Positions 5,124 to 12,332 of a stretch of DNA of 20,607 nt are shown here, piece after piece. A program made the position numbers and the translations under genes. Within the stretch, counting starts at the first letter, position 1, and every line of letters begins with the position of its first letter. The DNA is taken from the NCBI GenBank assembly GCA_034435395.1, contig DAOTXK010000388.1:1-20607 (forward strand). Direction: 5' to 3'. The notes beneath the pieces were generated by a model, which saw only the letters and a program-made list of their open reading frames with translations, was not told the origin of the DNA and made no database searches. The stretch is from DAOTXK01 sp034435395. GTDB lineage: Bacteria; Chloroflexota; Anaerolineae; Aggregatilineales; Ch27.

Positions 5124-8096
5124 GTGTTCGACAGACCGCATGTATCTTTCCCCATTCTGTTGGCCGGTTTCCTGGCCGGGGTGGGACTCACCCCGCTCAT
5201 CGGTCACACGTGGCCCCTGGCCGCTTTTCCGCTGACCGGCATCATCCCGGCCCTGCTGGGCGGCGTCGTGGGCGCGCTGCTGCTGGGTGTCAGCCATGGC
5301 GCGGCTGCCGGTTTTGTGGCCCGGCTGGCCTCGCGCGAGGCGGGGCCGGTCGCCCGGCGGCTGGCCGGGGCGTGGATTCCGCTGGCGCTGGCCGCGCCGA
5401 ACGTCTTGCTGGCCAATCCGCTCCGCCAGCGCCTGTTTTCCGGCGTTGACCTGGTTGATGGCTGGGCGCTGGCCCTCGGCGGAGGGCTGCTGGCCGCTGC
5501 TTTCACGGCACAGGCATTAGCCGAGCTGAGCGTGGTCAGGCTGGGGCGCGGCCTGGTGCCGCTGCTGGCAACGGCGCTGGCCGGGCTTATCTACCTGCGC
5601 ACGATGGGCACGCATGTGGGTCAGATCGACACCTTTGAATTTCAGGTCAAAGCCTATTTCCTGGGCGTCTCCCACCCGCCCGGCTATCCTCTCTATATGT
5701 GGCTGAACCACGCCTTTGCCTGGCTGATCCCGTTCGGGAGCGTGGCCTGGCGAGTCAACCTGACGGCGGCTATCCCGGCGGCGTTGACGGTGGGCGGCGT
5801 GACCTGGCTGGCGCGGCGAATGGGGGCCGATGGCGCGAGCGCCCTGCTGAGCACCCTGACCCTGGCCTTCAGCCTGACGTTCTGGCAATCGGCCACCGCT
5901 GCCGAGGTATACGCGTTAAATGCGCTGCTGCTGGTGGGCGCGCTGTTGGCGATGGATGCGCTGTTGGCCGGTCAGCGGGACCGGCTCCCGGTCTACCTGC
6001 TGGCGCTGGCGTTGGGTTTGGGGGTGGCCCATCATCTGACGATCCTGTTTGTGGTCCCGGCGGCAGCGCTGGCCGTGCTGGCGGCTCGCCCCCGGCTCAC
6101 CTGGCGGCAGTGGGCGACGGCGATCCTGATCGGGGCGGCGGGGGCCGCGCTCCGGCTGTATATCCCGCTGCGCTGGCCGGCACTGACCGGCCAGACGATG
6201 TCGCTGGCGGACTTCGTCGCCTTCACCACTGGCCAGCAGTTCACTGGGGCGGTGCAGTGGTATCACCTCACCGACCCGGCGCGGTGGGGTATCATCGGGC
6301 GGATCATCCTGAATCAGTTCGGGCTAGTGGGCACGGCTCTGGCGCTCCTTGGCGCGCTGGTGACGCTGATCCGACGCCCGTTGTGGAGCGTGCTGTCGCT
6401 GGTGAGCGGGGCGCTGTATCTGGGTTACGCGCTGGCCTACAACATCCCGGACATCGAGGTTTTCCTGATTCCGCTGTATGTCTTCGGCGCGCTGTGGCTG
6501 GCGATGGCCGTGGCGGCGCTTCTCGGCAGGTGGAGGCGGTCGACGCGCTCGCTTCTGGCCCCGGTGGCGGCGATCAGCGCGCTGGCGTTGCTGCCGATTG
6601 GCCTGCTGGCGGCGAATTGGGAGGCTGCCGACCGTTCCGTCGATGACGGTGGCGAGCCGTGGGGCCGACGGGTGATCGCCGCTGTGCAGGATGACGCGGT
6701 GATTCTGGCTGACAGCGAGAAGATCGCGCCGCTGGCCTACCTGAATACCGTGGAGGGCCTGGGGCCGGGGATGGACATGGTCATGCGCGGCAATGAGGCA
6801 GGCTACCGCGAGAGCCTGTACGACGCCCTCAGCGCCAATCGTCCGGTTTACCTGGCGCGCTACCTGCCCGGCCTGGAAGGCGAGTTTTATCTGCGCAGCG
6901 CCGGGCCGGTCATCGAGGTGGCGCGCGCGCCGCTGCTGACCCTGCCGCCCGGATTCGCGTCGCTGGAGGTGCGTTTTGGGGGTGAAGTTGCCCTGGTGGG
7001 CGTCCGGATGGATGGGGCGGAATGGCGCGAGGGCGAGCTGGCAGCGTTCACACTGGCCTGGCAGCGCCTGGCTGACCAGGCGGGCCGCTACGAGGTGCGG
7101 CTGCGCCTGCGGGATACGGCCACGGACGAGGTCGTCTGGCAGCATGCCGCCTTTGCCGTCGGCGGATCATACCCGGTCAACGCCTGGAAGGGCGATGAGA
7201 TTGTGCTGGACTACTACGAAGTTACGCCCGGTTACGGCTTGGCGTTTGGGGGGCCTTACGCATTGGAAGCGGGCGTTTTTCTGCCGTTTGCGGCGGAGGG
7301 TATCGCCGGGTCGGGACCGGATGCCTGGGGACCGGTGGCTACGGTCACCGTCTGGCCTGCGCTAGAGCCGCCCCCCCCGACAGTGCGACTCGATGTGGAA
7401 GCTGCGCCGGGGCTGGTTCTGCTGGGGTACGATGCCCCGGACGTGCTGATTGGCGGGGATACGGCGGTGATCGTCCTGCACTGGCTGGCATTGGCCGATA
7501 GCTCCTATGAGGTGCCCGTGCGGTGGGGCGATTGGGCAGCGCACGCCGACCTGGGATCGCTGGCGCGCGGCGATCAGCGCCTGTCGCGGCTGGCCGTGGA
7601 CGTGCCAGAACTGGCGGAGGCGAAGATGCTGCCGCTGGTCGCCGGTCATCAGGAGGTGGCAGCGCTGGCGGTGCGCCCCGCGCCGGCGGGCCTGGCGAAC
7701 TTCGCCGGGGTGTTCACGCTGGAGGCGGCCAGCCTGGAGCACCCGTCGGCATTTCCGGGGGGCACGGTGGCTGTCACGGCGCGGTGGACGGCGGCCACCC
7801 GACCTGAGGAGAACTACACGGTGTTTGTGCAGGCGATCGGGCCGGACGGGGCGTTATGGGGGCAGGTGGACACCTATCCGCTGCACGGCACGCTGGCAAC
7901 TTCCACCTGGGCCGCCGGGGAAACAATCGCCGACCGCTACGTGTTGACCATGCGTCCTGACGCGCCGCCGGGCGAGTACCGCGTGATCATCGGTTTTTAC
8001 CTGCTGCGCACGAGCGAACGCCTGGCCGTGCTGGATGCGACGGGCAGGCCCATCGGCGATTCCTACACGGTCGGCACGGTGCGCGTTGAAGGGTAA
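5124..8096 (+). CDS. DUF2723 family membrane glycosyltransferase-like protein, 990 aa
   Basis: A GT-C-like integral membrane protein. The DUF2723 signature is clear: DTFEFQ (169-174) and SHPPGYPLY (183-191), where the acidic pair in the first periplasmic loop is the expected catalytic site for a polyprenyl-linked sugar donor. Many hydrophobic segments run to about residue 500 (Ala/Leu-rich), followed by a soluble part of about 490 residues. That part contains roughly three beta-rich modules, the last two with the repeated theme of a Trp-rich strand, a Tyr-containing strand and a Gly-Asp turn. Unusually, about 150 residues with some five hydrophobic segments precede the DUF2723 signature. The start is a GTG at 5124 with AAAGGGA 9-10 nt before it. 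An eight-C run at 7371-7378 encodes Pro and keeps the frame. The gene stands alone and converges on the gene ending at 8112. The acceptor (protein O-mannosylation, glycan or lipid) cannot be told from sequence. Confidence 0.8.
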   Translation: MFDRPHVSFPILLAGFLAGVGLTPLIGHTWPLAAFPLTGIIPALLGGVVGALLLGVSHGAAAGFVARLASREAGPVARRLAGAWIPLALAAPNVLLANPLRQRLFSGVDLVDGWALALGGGLLAAAFTAQALAELSVVRLGRGLVPLLATALAGLIYLRTMGTHVGQIDTFEFQVKAYFLGVSHPPGYPLYMWLNHAFAWLIPFGSVAWRVNLTAAIPAALTVGGVTWLARRMGADGASALLSTLTLAFSLTFWQSATAAEVYALNALLLVGALLAMDALLAGQRDRLPVYLLALALGLGVAHHLTILFVVPAAALAVLAARPRLTWRQWATAILIGAAGAALRLYIPLRWPALTGQTMSLADFVAFTTGQQFTGAVQWYHLTDPARWGIIGRIILNQFGLVGTALALLGALVTLIRRPLWSVLSLVSGALYLGYALAYNIPDIEVFLIPLYVFGALWLAMAVAALLGRWRRSTRSLLAPVAAISALALLPIGLLAANWEAADRSVDDGGEPWGRRVIAAVQDDAVILADSEKIAPLAYLNTVEGLGPGMDMVMRGNEAGYRESLYDALSANRPVYLARYLPGLEGEFYLRSAGPVIEVARAPLLTLPPGFASLEVRFGGEVALVGVRMDGAEWREGELAAFTLAWQRLADQAGRYEVRLRLRDTATDEVVWQHAAFAVGGSYPVNAWKGDEIVLDYYEVTPGYGLAFGGPYALEAGVFLPFAAEGIAGSGPDAWGPVATVTVWPALEPPPPTVRLDVEAAPGLVLLGYDAPDVLIGGDTAVIVLHWLALADSSYEVPVRWGDWAAHADLGSLARGDQRLSRLAVDVPELAEAKMLPLVAGHQEVAALAVRPAPAGLANFAGVFTLEAASLEHPSAFPGGTVAVTARWTAATRPEENYTVFVQAIGPDGALWGQVDTYPLHGTLATSTWAAGETIADRYVLTMRPDAPPGEYRVIIGFYLLRTSERLAVLDATGRPIGDSYTVGTVRVEG

Positions 8097-8111
8097 GGCC
8101 CATCCTTCTCT

Positions 8112-8627
8112 TCAATCGGTTAAGCCATTCCCGGTCGGCAGTGTTTTCAGGCACGGCAGGAGGGTTTCGAGCAGATCGGGCAGGCGCGGCGGCTCCGCTC
8201 CCAGCCAGTACGCGGCCAGGCGGGCCAGAGGGAGGCGCGCTTGTGGCGTTTCGTAGGCCAGGACGGCCACCGGACGCCCGAAGTCCAGTTCGCGCAGCAT
8301 GACCTGGTCTTCCTGGCCGTCCGAGCGTAGCCCCAGGATGTCGGCCCGGGGATGCAAGTTGCTGTGCCGCATGGCGTAATCCCAGGCTTCGCGCCCCACC
8401 AGCATGCCGCCATACTCAGCGGCGAACAGGCCGGGGACGATCACGGCTTCGCGCTGGAGGTATTCCAGGCCGTAGCGGATGGTCAGTTCTCCCTGGGCGC
8501 GCCACACGACCGCCGGGGGCAGGGTCGGCGGCAACGTTCCCAGCGCCAGGATGATATCGCCCGCCAGCTTCAGCAGGCTGCCGACCAGGGTATCGCCGAC
8601 CAGCTCAGGCTCCGGGATGGTTGGCAT
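8112..8627 (-). CDS. Hypothetical protein, 171 aa, partner of an ImmA/IrrE-like gene
   Basis: I recognise no family. The product is soluble, with no signal peptide or clear membrane segment. It has a hydrophobic helical N-terminal region (about residues 10-45), then an alternating part with Trp, Tyr and acidic residues (ELTIRYGLEYLQREAVIVPG). The second half has ELDFGRPVAVLAYETPQ followed by Leu/Pro-rich helices. The ATG at 8627 has AAGGA about 13 nt upstream, a weak site. It lies 55 bp downstream of the degenerate ImmA/IrrE-like gene on the same strand and is probably cotranscribed with it. Base composition and codon use look like the neighbours, so there is no sign of recent transfer. It may be a lineage-specific protein working with the upstream gene. 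Confidence 0.65.
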   Translation of the reverse strand: MPTIPEPELVGDTLVGSLLKLAGDIILALGTLPPTLPPAVVWRAQGELTIRYGLEYLQREAVIVPGLFAAEYGGMLVGREAWDYAMRHSNLHPRADILGLRSDGQEDQVMLRELDFGRPVAVLAYETPQARLPLARLAAYWLGAEPPRLPDLLETLLPCLKTLPTGNGLTD

Positions 8628-8682
8628 CGGGCTTGACCGTCCTTGGGCAACGCCGGGCAGCGCCCAGACCCGGCGTGGCCGG

Positions 8683-9171
8683 TCAGAGGTAATCCAGCTC
8701 CCGCAGTCGTTGTTCGGCCAGCGCCACCGGAACCTGGAAGATGCGGGCGACCAGATCGGGCATCAACTGGCGGCGGGACAACGTGGCCAGCAGAGCGGTT
8801 GGCATCAGCAAGGCAACCGCAAATGTGGTGCGCTCCTCGTCGTCCATCGGTGTGCTGCCCAGCAGTTGCTCTTTGATCCCCCAGTTGCTCTGGTTGACGA
8901 AAGCGGCGATCTCGCGCGCTGTTGTGAAACGCGGCAGGTAAGGGTTGTCTGTATCCTCGACGAGAGTCTGCTGGCCGGACGAGGGTGGGAGCCAAAACCC
9001 CGGCGGCGGCGAGTGCCAGAGAGCGTCCACCGGCACCGGGAGCCGTACCGCATCGGCCACGCGCAGAAGTTCCATCGCCAGGCGCTCAATCCGGGCGCGG
9101 CGCACCATGGCGCGGCGGCCATGAAGGGTGCTGGCCCCCGAGTCGGCAGGGAGAGCGGGTTTATGGGTCAT
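8683..9171 (-). CDS. ImmA/IrrE-like (DUF955) protein with degenerate metal site
   Basis: The layout matches the ImmA/IrrE metallopeptidase family: an N-terminal helix (RRARIERLAMELLRVADAV, about 24-42), a core with NPYLPRFTTAREIAAFV (76-92), then EERTTFAVALLMPTALL (112-128) and a last part ending VALAEQRLREL. In active members the core reads as an HExxH zinc site. Here that position is R-E-I-A-A (86-90), so both histidines are lost while the glutamate remains. The second conserved block, normally an acidic helix leading to 'LLMP', is kept. The protein is therefore probably a non-catalytic relative, perhaps a binding or regulatory protein. Translation may start at the ATG at 9171 or at the in-frame ATG at 9108 (residue 22). 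No XRE-type repressor gene, the usual partner, is adjacent; instead a 171-residue orphan follows. The family call rests on pattern recognition of divergent motifs. Confidence 0.6.
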   Translation of the reverse strand: MTHKPALPADSGASTLHGRRAMVRRARIERLAMELLRVADAVRLPVPVDALWHSPPPGFWLPPSSGQQTLVEDTDNPYLPRFTTAREIAAFVNQSNWGIKEQLLGSTPMDDEERTTFAVALLMPTALLATLSRRQLMPDLVARIFQVPVALAEQRLRELDYL

Positions 9172-9403
9172 AGGTCCGGGCGCTGTCCACCGGCCAACGG
9201 TTGTTTAAACCGACGTGGGTGTAGCATAACATATTCTGGGACGTTTGGCGCGGGTGAAGATCAGCGGCGGGCGTAGCTTGAGGTTGACAGCCGCTGCCGG
9301 ACCGGCTAGGCTGGTAGCTTCGGGCGCGTGCCGGACGAGAGTGAGCGACGGCGCTGTTGCCCGCCGGGATAGCTGGCGAGGCGGGTCTGGTCATGGAGGA
9401 TAA
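9172..9403. other. Divergent intergenic region, 232 bp
   Basis: This is the longest gap. It holds the plus-strand promoter at 9284-9312. A 5-bp-arm palindrome with GTTTAAAC at its centre (9198-9212) lies upstream of the minus-strand gene. A leader hairpin, CCCGCC (9360-9365) with GGCGGG (9380-9385), sits just before the ribosome binding site GGAGG at 9395-9399. A convincing minus-strand promoter was not found; TATGCT-like boxes occur around 9230 without a good -35. No small open reading frame worth calling was seen. Confidence 0.5.
9284..9312 (+). promoter_or_regulatory. Promoter of the histidine phosphatase gene
   Basis: A perfect TTGACA at 9284-9289, a 17-bp spacer and TAGGCT at 9307-9312. 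The spacer contains a perfect odd palindrome, GCCGG-A-CCGGC (9296-9306), touching the -10 box. TGCCGGAC occurs twice (9295-9302 and 9329-9336). Together these could mark repressor binding. The expected leader is about 85 nt. Confidence 0.65.
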
Positions 9404-10057
9404 ATGATCACGCGGTTGACGTTGATCCGGCATGGACATACGGCCTGGAATGCGGCAGGCCGCTACCAGGGCCATGCGCCCGTGCCGCTGAGCGAACGGG
9501 GTCTGGCCCAGGCGCGTTGTCTGGCCGTCGCGCTGGCATCCGGCGAGCCAGTGGCGGCCATTTACAGCAGCGATCTGCCGCGTTGTCGCCAGACGGCGGT
9601 GCCGATTGCAGCCGCGTTGGGACTGGACGTGACGTATGATGCCCGCTTCCGCGAACTGGACTACGGCCACTGGCAGGGCCTGACGCGCGAAGAGCTGGCG
9701 GCCCTGGATGACGAGCGTTATGCGGCCTTCCGGGCTGATCCGTTTGAGGTGCAGATTCCCGGCGGCGAGAGTCAGCGGATGCTGGCGGCACGGGTGATAA
9801 ATGGGCTGATGGACGTGCTGGCGGCGCATCCCGGCCAGCATGTCCTCCTGGTGACGCACGGCGGCCCGATCCGCGAGATACTCCGCCACTTCGGGCTGTG
9901 GGCAGGCCGATACCCGGCGGGTAATGCCTCACGGACGGTGCTGGAAGTGGGCGATGGCGGGACGGCGGCGGCTGTGCGCCTGTGGTCGGATGTCACCTTC
10001 CTCCCCCCAGAACTGAGGCCGGACACAGCAGGCCCACAATTCGTCGTGCCACGTTAG
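9404..10057 (+). CDS. Histidine phosphatase family protein (phosphoglycerate mutase-like)
   Basis: A 217-residue cytosolic phosphatase of the branch-1 histidine phosphatase superfamily. The catalytic RHG motif is at 9-11 (LIRHGHTAWN), with YSSDLPRCRQTA (about 54-65) supplying the second arginine. The acid catalyst region is RELDYGHWQG (83-92, probably E84), and the second catalytic histidine is in VTHGG (150-154). The family includes GpmB-type, alpha-ribazole phosphatase (CobC) and broad-specificity sugar phosphatases; the sequence alone does not choose among them. The ATG at 9404 follows GGAGG by 4 nt. A strong TTGACA promoter lies about 90 bp upstream. It stands alone on the plus strand, 190 bp before mdh, and no cobalamin gene is nearby. 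Confidence 0.9.
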   Translation: MITRLTLIRHGHTAWNAAGRYQGHAPVPLSERGLAQARCLAVALASGEPVAAIYSSDLPRCRQTAVPIAAALGLDVTYDARFRELDYGHWQGLTREELAALDDERYAAFRADPFEVQIPGGESQRMLAARVINGLMDVLAAHPGQHVLLVTHGGPIREILRHFGLWAGRYPAGNASRTVLEVGDGGTAAAVRLWSDVTFLPPELRPDTAGPQFVVPR

Positions 10058-10095
10058 GCAAAGTGCACGAATCCTCAGAGCAAACGGCACGATAA

Positions 10096-10119
10096 CCGAT
10101 AATCACGATATACTATCGG
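10096..10119 (+). promoter_or_regulatory. -10 box and overlapping operator-like inverted repeat upstream of mdh
   Basis: CCGATA (10096-10101) and TATCGG (10114-10119) are perfect 6-bp arms 12 bp apart. A TATACT box (10109-10114) lies between and overlaps the right arm. No good -35 box sits 16-18 bp upstream, so the promoter may need an activator or be weak. The gap to mdh is otherwise a ~130-nt leader with a small hairpin, CATCT/AGATG at 10171-10187. Confidence 0.4.
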
Positions 10120-10233
10120 CAAAATGGGCCGTGTCTCGCTTCAGTCGTGTCACCAGAGGGTGTGTTCCTGCATCTAACCAGAAGATGTGGGGATGAGCCG
10201 GCCCATACAGTCGTGGGAGGAAAGCCGTTGTTG

Positions 10234-10250
10234 AAGGAGATGATGCTGTG
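10234..10250 (+). promoter_or_regulatory. Ribosome binding site for the GTG start of mdh
   Basis: AAGGAGA at 10234-10240 lies 7 nt before the GTG at 10248. A three-codon ATG-ATG-CTG-TGA reading frame (10240-10251) in another frame overlaps the GTG; it could couple initiation or be chance. Confidence 0.6.
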
Positions 10251-11237
10251 AAAGACCCGATTCGCGTCGCGGTGACGGGTGGTGGTGGCCAGATCGGCTA
10301 CAGTTTGTTGTTCCGGCTGGCGGCCGGTGACGCTTTCGGTTACGACCAACCCCTTGTTTTACAGATCGTGGAGATACCGCAGGCCATGGAGGCCTTGCAG
10401 GGCGTCAAAATGGAGCTGGACGACTGCGCGTTCCCGCTGCTGGCCGATGTGATCCTGACCGACGATCCGGCGGTCGGCTTCAAAGATGCCAACTGGGCTG
10501 TGCTGGTTGGCGGCAAGCCGCGGACCGCCGACATGGAGCGCAAGGACCTGATCGCCGCTAATGGCAGGATTTTTGCCATGCAGGGTAAAGCGCTCAATGA
10601 TCATGCCGCCGACGATATCCGGGTGCTGGTCGTCGCCAACCCGGCCAACACCAACGCCCTGGTCGCGCACCGCAACGCGCCGGATATCCCGCCGGACCGC
10701 TGGCTGGCCATGACGCGCCTGGACGAGAACCGCGCCAAGGCGCAGATCGCCGCCAAGGCCGGCGTGCGGGTCAGCGAGGTGACCAATATGGCCATCTGGG
10801 GCAATCACAGCGCCACGCAATTCCCGGATTTTGAGCATGCCAGGGTCTGTGGCAGGCCGCTGCTGGACGTGATCACTGATCGGCAATGGCTGGAGAATGA
10901 TTTCCTCACGACGAACCAGCAGCGCGGCAAAGTCGTCATCGAGGCCCGCGGCAAGAGCAGCGCCGCCAGCGCCGCCAACGCGGCCATCGATACGCTCAGA
11001 AGCCTGAATACGCCCACGCCGGCCGGCGACTGGTTCAGCGCGGCGGTTGTTTCCGACGGCAGTTATGGCGTGCCGCCAGGTATCGTTTATTCCTTTCCCT
11101 TGCGCTCGCCCGGCGATGGTACGTTCGCGATTGTCCAGGGGCTGGAGCTGAGCGACTATGTCAGGGGCAAGCTCCAGGCATCGGCGGATGAGCTGCTGGC
11201 GGAGAAAGCAGCCGTCACCGATTTGCTCTCCTGGTGA
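10248..11237 (+). CDS. mdh: Malate dehydrogenase (NAD-dependent, Thermus/cytosolic-type)
   Basis: Interconverts malate and oxaloacetate with NAD(H) in the TCA cycle. The 329-residue product has the Rossmann loop GGGGQIGYSLL (11-21). EIPQ follows strand beta-2 (42-45), where the acidic Glu42 favours NAD over NADP. The mobile loop GGKPRTADMERKDL (88-101) carries the substrate arginines (R92, R98), RLDENRAKAQ (157-166) supplies the next arginine, and IWGNHSATQFPD (183-194) contains the catalytic H187. This is the dimeric malate dehydrogenase group seen in Thermus and in cytosolic enzymes, not the lactate dehydrogenase-like group. The GTG start has a good AAGGAGA site. The gene appears monocistronic: it starts after a 190-bp gap with an operator-like palindrome and ends at an intrinsic terminator. 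Confidence 0.95.
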   Translation: MKDPIRVAVTGGGGQIGYSLLFRLAAGDAFGYDQPLVLQIVEIPQAMEALQGVKMELDDCAFPLLADVILTDDPAVGFKDANWAVLVGGKPRTADMERKDLIAANGRIFAMQGKALNDHAADDIRVLVVANPANTNALVAHRNAPDIPPDRWLAMTRLDENRAKAQIAAKAGVRVSEVTNMAIWGNHSATQFPDFEHARVCGRPLLDVITDRQWLENDFLTTNQQRGKVVIEARGKSSAASAANAAIDTLRSLNTPTPAGDWFSAAVVSDGSYGVPPGIVYSFPLRSPGDGTFAIVQGLELSDYVRGKLQASADELLAEKAAVTDLLSW

Positions 11238-11247
11238 CGCGCGTCCG

Positions 11248-11268
11248 GCGCGGAGAGACGATCCGCGC
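11248..11268 (+). repeat. Hairpin downstream of mdh
   Basis: GCGCGGA (11248-11254) and TCCGCGC (11262-11268) form a perfect 7-bp stem with a 7-nt loop, 10 bp after the mdh stop. It has no T-tract; it may protect the mRNA 3' end ahead of the terminator that follows. Confidence 0.5.
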
Positions 11269-11278
11269 TAAGATAGAG

Positions 11279-11313
11279 AGCGTCTGCCGGGATGACCGGA
11301 AGGCGCTTTTGTT
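11279..11313 (+). terminator. Rho-independent terminator of mdh
   Basis: Two 12-nt arms (11279-11290 and 11296-11307) pair with one G-U wobble and one mismatch around a GATGA loop, followed by TTTTGTT. It ends only about 18 nt before the start of the next gene. The upstream in-frame ATG at 11292 lies in its loop, which argues against that codon as a start. Confidence 0.7.
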
Positions 11314-11317
11314 ATGT

Positions 11318-11333
11318 AAAAGGAGGCGTGTTG
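11318..11333 (+). promoter_or_regulatory. Strong Shine-Dalgarno that sets a TTG start
   Basis: AAAAGGAGG at 11318-11326 is the best ribosome binding site in the window and lies 4 nt before the TTG at 11331. The GTG at 11328 is too close and the ATG at 11292 is in the terminator loop. Confidence 0.65.
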
Positions 11334-12332
11334 AGCCAGCGTGTGCGTGATCTGGCCGATGGTCTGGCCATGATCGTCACCGACCTGCATGGCGACTGGG
11401 ATGCCTATGCGCGCTATCGCGACCGTTTCCTCAGGCTGCATGAGCGAGGCGCGGTTGACCATTGGATTCTGTGCGGCGACCTGATCCACAGCGAGGGGCC
11501 AGCCCACAGCGACCGCAGCCTGGAGATGATCCTCGATGTGATGGGGTTGCAGGAGGCTTACGGCCCGGACGCGGTGATCATGCTCACGGGCAATCATGAG
11601 TTCCCTCACCTGTACGGGTTTACGTTGAGCAGGGGGGCCATCGACTATACGCCGCGCTTTGAACGGGCGCTGGTCCAGGCCGGACCCGAGGTCCGGTCGC
11701 GTGTTATGGCCTTTATCGATGGGCTGCCGTTTTATGCCCGGACGGCGGCAGGGGTGATGATCGCCCACTGTGGCGCTGCGCCGCTGGCGGCCATGCCGGA
11801 GAACCGGGAGCAGCTCCTGGCGTTCAGCCACCAGGCGCTGATCCAGCGGCTGGACGAGTTGTTGGCGGCGATCGATCTGGACGAGTTGCGCGACAACTAC
11901 GAAAGGCTGTTCGGCAGGGATTATGACCAGGCCGTGCGGGACTATCTGGCCGTGACCGGTCCGACCGACCCGCGCTACCGGGATTTGCTGCGCTCGTTGC
12001 TGCTTAATGGAGATTCCGGGTTCCTTCTGTTGTGGGACACGTTTTTTACCCTCAACGAGCGCGGCATGCCTGACGAGGTGTATGCGAACGTGCTGAACCG
12101 GTTCCTGGAGACGTGGTCAGTGGGCGCGCCAGCGCCGCAGCGGGTATTGGTGTCCGGGCACATCCCGGTGCAGGGTGGGCACCGGATTGTCGCGGAGCGG
12201 CAGCTTCGCCTGGCCAGTTGGGCGCACGCCCATCCCCATGAATCGGGCGTCTACCTGCGCCTGGACTGCGCGTCGCCGGTGCAGACGCCGGATGAACTGG
12301 TACCACACCTGGGGAGTGTGTACGCGGCATGA
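11331..12332 (+). CDS. Metallophosphoesterase, PPP-like protein phosphatase fold
   Basis: A calcineurin-like phosphoesterase of 333 residues from the TTG start. The metal-site motifs are all present: DLHGD (18-22), CGDLIH (48-53), TGNHE (87-91), IAHCG (144-148) and SGHIPVQGGH (275-284). The arrangement resembles the PPP serine/threonine phosphatases (GDxHG, GDxxD, GNHE, H, H), although the second motif reads GDLIH instead of GDxxDRG. About 130 residues between the last two histidines hold helical, charged sequence (LDELRDNYERLFGRDYDQ...), longer than in a minimal phosphatase. Its stop overlaps the ATG of the LarA-like gene by 4 bp (ATGA), so the two are translated together. A clear separate promoter was not found after the mdh terminator. 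The substrate is unknown; protein phosphatase or Ap4A-hydrolase-type activity are both possible. Confidence 0.85.
   Translation: MSQRVRDLADGLAMIVTDLHGDWDAYARYRDRFLRLHERGAVDHWILCGDLIHSEGPAHSDRSLEMILDVMGLQEAYGPDAVIMLTGNHEFPHLYGFTLSRGAIDYTPRFERALVQAGPEVRSRVMAFIDGLPFYARTAAGVMIAHCGAAPLAAMPENREQLLAFSHQALIQRLDELLAAIDLDELRDNYERLFGRDYDQAVRDYLAVTGPTDPRYRDLLRSLLLNGDSGFLLLWDTFFTLNERGMPDEVYANVLNRFLETWSVGAPAPQRVLVSGHIPVQGGHRIVAERQLRLASWAHAHPHESGVYLRLDCASPVQTPDELVPHLGSVYAA

Noticed and set aside
11292..11330. ATG start at 11292 for the metallophosphoesterase
   Set aside because: It lies in the loop of the mdh terminator and lacks a ribosome binding site, whereas AAAAGGAGG precedes the TTG at 11331.
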